Shown here: in pieces, positions 9,062-17,657 of the stretch
Layout of the letters: each line of letters starts with the position of its first letter
Numbering within the stretch: the stretch's first letter is position 1
Source: Grammothele lineata
Taxonomy: Eukaryota; Basidiomycota; Agaricomycetes; Polyporales; Polyporaceae
DNA: 21,169 bases
Direction: 5' to 3'
Assembly: GCA_002150815.3 (NCBI GenBank)
Contig: NDFF03000058.1
Location: 1 to 21,169, forward strand
Program-made: the position numbers and the translations under genes
The notes under the pieces: model-generated
Told to the model about the DNA's origin: nothing
What the model saw: the letters and a program-made list of their open reading frames with translations, nothing else
Database searches by the model: none

Positions 9062-9619
9062 ATGTCCAACGACCTCAACCTTCAAATCTCCTACGTATGC
9101 GTTTCTATCAGTATTGAGGCACGCAATCATTCACCCAATCACAGCCTTTTGTCAACAGACCATTGGTAGCTTCCGGAGATAGCGAGGCTGTCCAAGCAGT
9201 ATTTGCGCGTCTTCAAGAACAAGGTGTTGTTTCACAGACCACAAACATGTTGATTACCCCAGTAACGGCGCATGCAGACCATCAAGTACGTGTTTTTTCT
9301 GATTTCTGATCTGTTCGAATATTTACCCATCTCCAAGCCCCACCTCAGTCGCAATGGTGGTCCCCAAGTTATTAATGTGAATGAATTGCGCGCAAAAATC
9401 GCAATCCTCGACCGCGTTTTCCGCCGTATGGAGGATCACATTGTCGAGATTCACTATTGGCTAACCCATCCACCATCCGCCAATGGCGGCGATCCGGGGC
9501 GGTGGGCGGGTAGGATGTTGGTTTTGTATTATGACCTTTGTGCGGACGAACTTGAATGGTCCCACGCTGTCTACGATTTGCGCATTGTGCTGGGGATTGT
9601 ACCGTATTTGGAGGTCTAG
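9062..9619 (+). CDS. Unrecognised 151-aa protein, three exons
   Basis: Exons 9062-9094, 9145-9285 and 9338-9619 join in frame; the introns are 50 nt (GTATGC donor, TCACAG acceptor) and 52 nt (GTACGT donor, CCAAG acceptor). The protein starts MSNDLNLQISY. Its C-terminal two thirds look helical and rich in aromatic residues, for example IVEIHYWLTHPP near residues 97-108 and MLVLYYDLCADELEWSHAV near 122-140. I do not recognise a domain. The frame is intact and a TATA box lies in place. It is the third small gene in a row on this strand, each separated by a palindrome cluster; like the other two it combines a short first exon or N-terminal part with a helical remainder. Confidence 0.62.
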
Positions 9620-9679
9620 TCCCCCTAATCCGTCTCTACACATTTTGTTTAGTTGCGTTACGTAAAATTATAAGCATTT

Positions 9680-9924
9680 CTGGAGTTAGAGGCACACCTC
9701 TAACTCTACAAATTCTCACTTTACAGACAGGCGTGAACAGAATCATGGGCGGAGTTGGAGGTTTGCCTCCAGCTCCGCAGATGAGGGTGCGGAGCCAGCG
9801 GTCAACCTCTGACTCCGCTTTTCGAGATGGGCGGAGTCAGAGGCGTACCGCTCATTCCGCTCCTCACGGGTCATGACTGCAAGCCTATCAGTCGGCGGAC
9901 CCAGTGGCTGGCCGCTGCCTCCGC
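9680..9924. repeat. Palindrome cluster F (5 copies)
   Basis: Copies lie at 9680-9709, 9749-9778, 9789-9818, 9831-9860 and 9895-9924, just downstream of the last small gene. The inner arms differ: AGAGG/CCTCT (9680), GGAGG/CCTCC (9749), AGCGG/CCTCT (9789), AGAGG/CCGCT (9831) and AGTGG/CCGCT (9895). The 9789 and 9831 copies are mixed and are approximate reverse complements of each other. This is the last cluster; no further copies were seen to the window end. Confidence 0.9.
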
Positions 9925-9932
9925 ACTCCTTT

Positions 9933-10039
9933 GGCTTACTTTTTGTAGCTTTGCGCTAACTTTTCTACCGTTTAGGCTAACTTTTCTAGCTTTCGAGCTA
10001 GATTTTCTAGCATTTGGGCTAACTTTTCTAACTTTTGGG
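9933..10039 (+). repeat. Tandem ~21-bp repeat, 5 units
   Basis: Five diverged units of about 20-22 bp share the core GCTAACTTTTCTA followed by CTTTTGGG-like bases. The tract is open in one frame because the unit is close to 21 bp, but there is no sign of a gene. Confidence 0.7.
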
Positions 10040-10074
10040 TACATGTAACCCTGTACGGTTTACAAAATCCTCTA

Positions 10075-10864
10075 TAAATGGTGAGATGGGCGACCGAATT
10101 GGCCGGCCCCACATGGCGAAGTGAGCAACAAAGGTGGCTAGTCCTACATGGTAAAGTGAGCGACGAAGGAGATGGGTCCCCCATAGTAAAGTCAGCGACC
10201 AAGGTGGCCGGGCCTAAATGGCGAAATGGGCGACCAAATTGGCTAGCCCTATATAGTGGAGTGAGCGACAAAGGTGGCCGGCCCCAAATGGCAAAGTGAG
10301 CAACAAAGGTGGCTGGCCCCACATGGTAAGGTGAGCGATAAAGGGAATGAGTTCCCTATGGTGAAGTAAGCGACCAAAGTGGCCGGCCTTAAATAGTGAA
10401 GTGAGCAACAAAGGGGATGGGTCCCTGATGGCCATTTTTATCACTCACTTGCCCATCAGGGACCAATCCTCTTCGTTGCTTAGGGCCAGTCACCTTGGTT
10501 GCCCATTTCACCATTTGGCGCCGGCCACCTTTGTTGCTCACTTCACTATGAGAGACCCATCCCCTTTGTCACTCAGGGCCAGCCACCTTTGTTGCTCACT
10601 TCACCATATAGGGCCAGCTAATTTGGTCGCCCATCTTGCTATTTGAGCCCAGCCACCTTGATCGCCTATTTCGCCTGGCGCCATTTGTGGCCGGCCACCT
10701 TTATCGCTTACTTTACCATGAGAGACCCATCCCCTTCGTCGCTCAGGGCTGGCCACCTTAGTCGCCCATTTCGCCATTTGGCGCCAGCCACCTTTGTCGC
10801 TCACTTCACCATATAGGGCCAGCCAATTTGATCGCCCATCTTATCATTTAAGGCAGAACCCAAG
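10075..10864. repeat. 35-bp minisatellite block 1, foldback arrangement
   Basis: From 10075 to about 10431 the unit runs in one orientation (core GCGAAGTGAGCAACAAAGGT then GGCCGGCCCC). From about 10453 to 10855 it runs in the opposite orientation. The switch is marked by a perfect 12-bp inverted repeat, GGTCCCTGATGG at 10420-10431 and its complement at 10453-10464, around a 21-bp loop. Some units are replaced by an alternative containing GATGGGTCCC. Units here are diverged. Open frames through the array are a by-product of the repeat and are not treated as genes. Confidence 0.85.
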
Positions 10865-13189
10865 GTGCCACAAGCGCCACTCAATTGATGTTAGTAAAGG
10901 CACTGTCATTGTTGTCATCTTGCCTGCATAGCCTGTCTCTCTCGCAATGTTGCCAGGAGGCTTGCTGTGCACATAGTTTTGTAGCCAGCTGTCTACATGA
11001 TACCCTCTGCTAGTATGAAAGCTTGTAGAGAAATTAATCATCGCATTGGTCCTTTGGGTGCTTGAGGGTTGCTGCCTAATGCCATATCAGCATTTCGTAA
11101 TTCTGTGAACTTGAACAGCTAAACACTAATGCTTTAAGGCTCAAGCCAACTAATAGGACAGTCAGCCATAAAAGTACCTCAAATGTCATACAAAATCAGA
11201 TGGTGTAAAGGCTGAGTCTTTGGCTGGTGGCAGTACTCTAGACACAGACTCAGAAGACGTCATTCATTACACGCGGCATCATCGTGCTCAGATTTTACGA
11301 ACCTCATTTTGTATGCATATTGTGCACCCTCTGAGGCAGGCGCAGTATTCCTTTATATGCGTGTTGCACACGATGGAGCTTCCGTCCAACAAAGTCCACA
11401 ATGATTCTACAATGATTCTACAATGTGCGCACTGCATGCACATCACCCACGCATTTACTGTGAGCTGATAAGCTAGAAGCTTAGTGCACACCGATCCTCA
11501 GAGTGACTCCATCAAGGGCAAAGGTCTAAAGAGGGCACGTAGTAATGCTTATTGCATATGCATACATGCAGGATGTGTTCTGCCTTTAAGTTTACTTATG
11601 TTGGTTAGTACATGCATGCCATGTGGCATCTCAGCAGGCTCTGTAAACATCTCAAGCCCAAATTAATTGCGATCTTCGCACACTTCTGCAGCAGCATGCG
11701 TCGACCCTTGAGAACTGGCTTGCAGCACGTGTTGCAAGGGATATTAGTGCCCGACAATTTAATCACAAACATTGATAGGAATCTGGAGCTTGCGGGCTTA
11801 CAGCCCTGCGGAGCATCGGCAAAATGCACTGTGCTACGGCCACACGCACTCTGCCGCTATCTGCCTCTCTGTCACTATCAAAATTGCTACCACAGCCGAC
11901 ACAATGCTCCTGCAAATAAAGCACACCGCGGATAACCTCTGGGTGCTTCTGTATGTCAGAGGTGCAGGCAGTTTATAGATGGCCTGACAACCACCTGGAC
12001 AAACTCCCGGCCTCCTATAAAACTTGGTGGAAGAGGGCCATGGCTGACAAGCACGATTTATGAGGAACAGAAGTTATTTAGCTAATATATAAACTAACTG
12101 TGATGAGAAAGAATATGTTCTATAAGCCTAAAAAGAGAAGAGAAGAAGTACCTATGAAGTAAGACTTCTCCTAATCTCAAAGAAAAAATCATACTTCACA
12201 GCTTCCAAGGCACCTCTCGAAAGTGGGGCTATCAAGGGGAATCTGCCCTAGTCTTATATACTTCTACTAACGACTGTAAATGATATTATATTCCTTTGGT
12301 CACAGCTGGCCTTTTAAGAAGCCCAAAATGCTTTCCACACACATTCAAGCCCATGCTTCTCTACAGTGAAGGTCTTAAAGCTTCTTCTAATAGATTAAAC
12401 CTTGCAAATAAGCGAAATAAGCAGATCTCAGACTAGTGACTCAACAATCAGAATATAATCCTATAATGTCATAAATATCTAAAGAAAGCAAAGGCAGAAT
12501 GCATAGCACTAGCCAGGGTTAAGCTGAGGCCCAAGTCCTCAAGGCCTCACCATTAGAGGATGGTCATAGCAGGCACTGCCAGTAGCTTTCTAGTCATATG
12601 TATTTTGTATAAATACACAGGTCTCCTGATAGTTGCAATTGAACGGACAGCCACAAAACCTTGTATTCTCCAACCCTTGCAGATGTCAGAGACCCGGCAA
12701 GTAATGCCCATAAAGGGCACTGAAATCCGCAATGAGCATTTGTGCCCTGCAATTAGTACACCGCACCACCACCCATCCCACTTACTCGGCCACAAATAGC
12801 AGCGCTCTACTATCATACTACCCAGATTGGTGCCAAGCTCTCCTCTGACACAAAAATACACACCTAAGCGTACATCTACACGGTCCTCTGAGACCGCGTT
12901 ACCTGATACACATCTAAGAAGCACCTAAGTTGGTGCTCCTGAAAGGATAAGCAGCAGATTAATTCCACCCTCACCGTGCTGCAACCCAAGCACGACTTAT
13001 AGTGTATTTTCGGCATAGCCATGGTTGCTATGCAGGTGGCGCTTCGCATTTACAATGGGCCATCCTTCGCAGACGTCTTAGAGCCTGATGCCACCAGCTC
13101 AGCCTGACACCACCAGCCTGAATGCAGCCTTTAAAACTTTGAAGATGAAAGTCAGATTGAGTAAAATTATCAAAGATATTGTCCTGCCC
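10865..13189. other. Degenerate intergenic DNA between two array blocks
   Basis: These 2.3 kb hold no gene I can support. Short open stretches exist: minus 11041-10844, which encodes a protein-like stretch containing HVDSWLQNYVHSKPPGNI, minus 11829-11605 with a CNTCCK cysteine cluster, and a plus-strand stretch ending at the TGA at 12059-12061 with LPASYKTWWKRAMA. They may be relics of a dead mobile element, but I recognise none. The stretch from 12060 to 12550 is AT-rich with no features. No terminal repeats or target duplications were found. Confidence 0.5.
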
Positions 13190-13585
13190 AAGCTATTACT
13201 TACAATGGGTTGCTGATTCAATCCACATGTACTTCTACATCGGACCCTACTTCTCTCATATCGCAGCTACCTCTCCCTCATAGCGAAATAAGTGACCAAA
13301 GTGGCCGGCACCAAATGGCGAAGGGAGCGACGAAGGGGATGGGTCCCTCATAGCAAAATAAGCAACCAAGGTGGCCGGCGCCAAATGGTGAAATGGGCGA
13401 CCAAGGTGACCAGCCCCACATGGCAAAGTGAGCAACAAAGGGGATGGGTCCCTCATAGCGAAATAGGCAACTAAGCTATTACTTGCAATGGGTTGCTGAT
13501 TCAATCTACATGTACTTCTACATCGGACCCTACTCTCATATCGCAGCTACCTCTCCCTCATAGCGAAATAAGCGACCAAGGTGGC
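13190..13585 (+). repeat. Direct duplication with 283-bp period
   Basis: Sequence beginning AAGCTATTACTTACAATGGG at 13190 recurs at 13473 with only a few differences (one short deletion and scattered substitutions) for about 105 bp. The second copy lies inside the forward half of the second 35-bp array. The period of 283 bp includes several 35-bp units, so unequal crossing-over within the array is the simplest origin. Confidence 0.8.
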
Positions 13586-14100
13586 CGGCCTTAAATGACG
13601 AAGTGAGCAATAAAGGGGATGGGTCCCTGATGGCCATTTTTATTACTCACTTACCCATCAGGACCAATCCTCTTCGTTGCTCAGGGCCAGTTACCTTGGT
13701 TGCCTATTTCGTCATTTGGCACCAGCCACCTTGGTTGCTTATTTCACCATTTGGCGTCGGCCACCTTGGTCGCCCATTTCACCATTTGGCGCCGGCCACC
13801 TTGGTCGCCCATTTTACCATTTGGCGCTGGCCACCTTGGTCGCCCATTTTACCATTTGGCGCTGGCCACTTTGGTCGCTCACTTTGCCATTTGGCGCCGG
13901 CCACCTTGGTCGCCCATTTCACCATTTGGCGCCGGCCACCTTGGTCGTTTATTTCGCTATGAGGGACCCATCCCCTTTGTTGCTCACTTCGTCATTTGAG
14001 GCCGGCCCCCTTGGTCGCCCATTTTATCATTTAGCGCTGGCCACTTTGGTCGCTCACTTCGCCATTTGGCGCTGGCCACTTTGGTCGCTTATTTCGCTAT
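13274..14100. repeat. 35-bp minisatellite block 2, foldback arrangement
   Basis: This has the same plan as block 1: forward units to about 13635, a junction with GGGTCCCTGATGG and its near complement around 13621-13662, then reverse units to 14100. In the reverse half, runs of regular 35-bp units occur (for example from 13769), each with GGTCGCCCATTTCACC, ATTTGGCGCC and GGCCACCTT. Units are more alike here than in block 1, which suggests more recent amplification. The right edge abuts an intron of the TIM50 pseudogene. Confidence 0.87.
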
Positions 14101-14133
14101 CTTCACCGTTCAACTTACCTAACCTTCCAACAG

Positions 14134-15215
14134 TGTCAGCATAGATGGTGAACAGCAAAACAACCCAGCGTCAATTATTTTTTGGCATACCTCTCCCAAT
14201 TCTACGAGATTGTGATATTCACTATGCAATACCACTATGCAAGTGCCCATCCCTTTTTGCTCGCATTGGCTAATGATGTGCCTTTGTCTTTCAGACTGCT
14301 ATGCCTGTTTTTGACAAGTTAGACCCCTACCAGTTCTACATCATCCATCGCTTATTTTGCAATGCATGTCGATCAGAGAACAGATAGCCAGTTGAAGACC
14401 TCAAGTATCTTAACCGCGATCTGTCCAAAGTAGTATTGCTCAACACCCACCCTGAGCATGTTACCCCCCAACCCAGAAAATGCTATCATCTTCCCGAAAT
14501 AGACGGGCAATGCCAAGGATAGGGGCCTTATATCCATGATACCCTTCCTTGAATGTGAGTCTTGTCTGACCTCCACCGTTAACACCACTTGCCGTTCTAA
14601 CTTGATCCTGTAGCAATTGTAATCTTCAAAATGCCTGACGTGCGCCCCATCGTTAAGGCACATAAGGATATGAACATCCTAATTGAATTCACAAAAAAGG
14701 AGGCGAAGATGAAGCTCAAGCATCTCAAGGAGTGGGAACACACCCATAAGGGTCTCTTGCATGGTGGTTGAACATTTAGCGGCCTTTTTAGTGGTTCTGA
14801 GATAGTAAGCACTATATTTTTCTGTCATTTCTCACAATCAAGTATCCAAGTTGCTGACCCCATATGCCTCATCTTACAGCCCTCCATCGCCTCCAAGGCG
14901 CTGCTCACATATCTAGAGCAAAAGCGACTTGAGGCATAGCGGCAGTATTTAAAGGAGTGGGAATACCTCCGCCAGAAGAAGGACAACTTTGACAGGATAA
15001 TCAAATAGGAGCAGGAGGTGCTCGCAAAGTAAATGCCATTGACATTCTGGGGCACCACGACGGCCATGCTTGGTGGGCCTCCTCAGCTGGGTGAGCAGTC
15101 AGGCCAGGTGGCAGTGCAGGGCCAGAGTGTGAGCGCAAGTGCAGCGGTCCTTGGTAAGGCTGAGCACGGGTGTGGATCTATGTCCAGTTCAATCTGTTTG
15201 GATCCACACCTGTAA
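14134..15215 (+). pseudogene. TIM50: TIM50 pseudogene (mitochondrial import receptor subunit), 5'-truncated
   Basis: Translating across splice sites gives stretches typical of Tim50, the FCP1-like receptor of the TIM23 inner-membrane translocase. NYFLAYLSQFYEIVIFT (14164-14223) matches the motif around the phosphatase-like domain, then come TAMPVFDKLDPYQFYI, LKYLNRDLSKVVLLNTHPEH, KDRGLISMIPFLE and DVRPIVKAH. Intron relics lie at 14239-14294 (now GC..AG), 14555-14613 and 14805-14879. It is dead: stops at 14149 (TGA), 14385 (TAG), 14500 (TAG), 14769 (TGA), 14937 (TAG), 15006 (TAG) and 15030 (TAA), plus a frameshift near 14471-14477. Most stops fit C-to-T or G-to-A changes in CGA, CAG or TGG codons. 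The C-terminal part (TFWGTTTAML) runs into a frame that closes at 15215. Upstream exons are missing; the 35-bp array starts 33 bp before the first surviving exon. Confidence 0.88.
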
Positions 15216-15651
15216 CCTATGGGTCACGATCTGCACAGATCAGGGCACCTGCATGCCAGATTGGCCTCGGGTCCAGATCACACCCTTGCCATGTGCGGGA
15301 TCTGTGACAGGTCACCACCTCCTAGCACCACCAGCACATGAGTACCTCAGGACTACTTAGAGTTACAGTCGCACATATATACTATGTAAATGTCACATTG
15401 TGAGGACGTATAGGTGTTATGGCATCTGTTCACTCAACAACGGACACTGGACATGAGATACTCTCTTCTGATCGAACGTGTTACGTTAAGTGCTTCCATA
15501 TTGTCACAGGCAAAGTGTTCGAGACATCTGACGTACGCTCACGCTGAGTCAATGGCCACACTGCATTGTAGCCATACATATAATATTGCTAGTAGCACTA
15601 TTAACAACCATGCCATATAGATTCGGATAGTAAACTAAGGGATAGTAACTA
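15216..15651. other. Unassigned intergenic stretch
   Basis: No gene, tandem repeat or transposon ends were recognised between the TIM50 pseudogene and the minus-strand pseudogene. The two pseudogenes are convergent, so this would have been their shared 3' region. Confidence 0.5.
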
Positions 15652-16830
15652 CTACTCACTGTCAGATGCTGACTCCAGCGAGTTACTATCTGAGTCCGAA
15701 GCAACTGTCTCAAGAGAAGGCATAGATCTATTTGATATATACTCCCATTCGTCCGTATCATCCTCACCATCGCACGCGCTGTCTGACACAATACGCTCGG
15801 CTGTCATGCTATGGGTCACATGAATGGTGTCTGCAAGGCTACCATGGTACGCGACATTGGCACGGTATGCAGTGCAATCACACCGTGGAGACGAAGCACT
15901 GTCCTTAATGAGGACATGCGCATTGTCAGCTATAAAGGAGGTAACTGTAGGGCAGGATCAAACCGATTTCGAAGGCAGAGTGTCGTCATCGAGGATGTCA
16001 CATGAGTCAATAGAGGTAGCAGGTTCGCTACAAGTGTCGGCTGCTGCGGCCATGCAGAGTAAGCTGTCAATGAGTTTTTTTGAAGGGGCAAACACATTAC
16101 GGCGCGCTTGAAAGACAAAGTGCTAGGGGAAGGTTAGCACAGCACAGCTGGCACTCGATAGCGCATCATGACAGCCTAGACGCAGAGGGTCCCTAGGTAG
16201 CTGGTTGTCTGGAATGCATGCGGGGGGGATGTCTTTAGTGGAGAAGACACTCTGAAAGAATGTCAATCATTGAGAGGGAGAGAGAAGCATGAAATAGAGA
16301 TGTACAGCAGAAAGTGCGCTATAAGCCACCCCTGACAGCCATTCTGCAAGCTGCCCATCTGCACGCTCGTACAGACTGCAGGACATGGTGAGCACCACAA
16401 GCTCGCCTACAACGCCGTAGTATCTATTCAGGTTGACGTCGTTGCATGCTTGGCTATATGCGCAAAAAGTGAGCAAGAGATGGATGATCATCTCTCACTG
16501 CTCATTGTTGATGCCAGTTTGAGTAATGTCAGGGCCTTGAACAGTCGCAATCCACTGATTGCAGGTGGACTCGTTGAGGCTTTCAGGACCCATTGTGGGT
16601 AGCAACAACTATAGTGTAACATCAGCAAATTAGGAAGCGAGGGAGAGAGCAATGGGACACTCACAGTAAAAGACACTATGCGCTTCAAAAGTGGTGCCCC
16701 TTACGGCTATCTTGGGTGAATATGCCGGATCACCAGCAAAAGGGGGAGTTAATGGGTGGTACGAGTAAGACTGGTGAAATTGGGCACGTAGATAGTAACT
16801 ATTTATTGTCAAAGGTTTACCTTCTGCCAA
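15652..16830 (-). pseudogene. Unrecognised decayed protein gene
   Basis: One minus-strand frame stays protein-like over almost 1.2 kb but is interrupted by stops at 16630, 16609, near 16489, at 16267-16269 (TGA), 16123-16125 (TAG) and 15958-15960 (TGA), ending at a TAG at 15652-15654. Recognisable coding-like stretches include RAQFHQSYSYHPLTPPFAGD (upstream part), RYYGVVGELVVLTMSCSLYE (middle) and an acidic serine-rich end (DGEDDTDEWEY, then repeated SDSDSNSLESASDSE). Good intron signals lie at 16664-16609 (GTGAGT..CCTAAT..TATAG, 56 nt, not a multiple of three) and 16488-16444 (45 nt), and GTGCTAAC..CCCCTAG ends at 16123; so some stops are intronic and one small indel may exist. The stops at 16267 and 15958 look like true nonsense changes. 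I do not recognise the family. It may alternatively be a gene with a splice pattern I failed to solve. Confidence 0.5.
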
Positions 16831-17296
16831 TTTCGGCGTTTACTGCATGAATAAGTACCACATCAGCCTGGTGACTTTGAACACAGATTTAACATGCAGG
16901 AAGCTCGCTATAACAGATAAATCACACGCTATGAGAACCCGTCCAAACATACACTGCTAAGTTACATTCTCGCTATACTATCTAGTCTGCCACTCGCTCC
17001 CAATAGTATATATCACAATTGTTTAAATAAGCAAATCGCAGCGCACACTACTTCCGTGCATGATGGTAGTAAGACGCTAATGGTGTAGACAGGACCGTCT
17101 CAGGGTGTGGAAAAGAATTAAAACTCGCCAGTAGCACTTTGAAAGCCGCGCCGTCTTGTGCGTGCAGGTAGCATGCTCCTTTTCCTGGTTCTTCTTGAGC
17201 CCGCTTTCGGAGAGCCATGGCACACCTTCTACTAGATCTGCTCGTCTGAGGCTTGAACGTGACTGGAGGAGCCGTCCCTGTAGAGATTTCATGTCA
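16831..17296. other. Unassigned stretch
   Basis: No gene or repeat is recognised here. A 129-codon minus-strand open frame covers 17466-17077, but it starts inside the tRNA-like region and shows no motif. Confidence 0.4.
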
Positions 17297-17332
17297 AGTA
17301 CAGGAATTACCGTAGAACGTGTTACAAAGTCC

Positions 17333-17362
17333 GCAGGAATTCCTGAACCTTGAAATTCCTGC
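17333..17362. repeat. Small inverted repeat
   Basis: GCAGGAATT at 17333-17341 pairs with AATTCCTGC at 17354-17362 around a 12-bp loop. It lies downstream of the tRNA-like promoter on the minus strand and could be a structure within a SINE body. Confidence 0.45.
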
Positions 17363-17439
17363 AGACACTGTGTTATAGCAGCTTCCTGCAAATAACGTGT
17401 CTTGAGCACTAAATAAGCACCCAAAACACGGCAATTTAA

Positions 17440-17530
17440 TAATGGGTTGCACATATGGGAAATCAAACCCAGGCCTGGGTTGGCCCAACTTAAGATATGC
17501 CCACGCTATAACCACTATGCCATAGTACTG
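17440..17530 (-). mobile_element. tRNA-derived SINE head (or tRNA pseudogene)
   Basis: On the minus strand, TGGCATAGTGG (17522-17512) matches the RNA polymerase III A box TRGYNNARNGG exactly. About 42 bp later GGTTTGATTTCC (17469-17458) is a near match to the B box, inside a possible T-arm (TGGG..CCCA). The acceptor stem does not pair and no cloverleaf anticodon arm can be drawn, so this is not a working tRNA. An internal Pol III promoter followed by unrelated sequence is the layout of a tRNA-derived SINE. The 3' end and target duplication were not found. Confidence 0.5.
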
Positions 17531-17649
17531 TTACTTTCCCTGTAACTAATTCCCCCTTATGCCCTTCTTTTCCCTAGCTCCCGGGGACCTCCTGGGACCG
17601 GCTCTTGGCGCCCTCCCAGCGCTTTTTTGGTGGCTGGGCTCCCGGCACT

Positions 17650-17657
17650 TCCCCGGG
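17650..17657. repeat. Target site duplication, left
   Basis: TCCCCGGG, identical to 18602-18609 on the other side of the hAT-type element. Confidence 0.88.

Noticed and set aside
10075..10864. Open frames of 65-116 codons through the first 35-bp array, on both strands
   Set aside because: 35-bp units read through in several frames give repetitive peptides in every frame and both orientations, as expected for tandem repeats without coding function.
13603..14144. Long plus-strand open frames (119 and 155 codons) in the second array
   Set aside because: They overlap in different frames and consist only of repeat-unit translation; no start context, splice sites or non-repeat sequence supports a gene.
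15170..15360. LTR of a retrotransposon after the TIM50 relic
   Set aside because: GTGTGGATC is echoed as GATCCACAC, but there is no matching second copy, primer-binding site or polypurine tract in the window.
17077..17466. 129-codon minus-strand open frame as a gene
   Set aside because: It begins inside the tRNA-like segment, has no recognisable motif or splice support, and is best explained as chance.
17440..17530. Functional tRNA gene
   Set aside because: The A and B boxes are good, but acceptor strands do not pair and no anticodon arm can be drawn.
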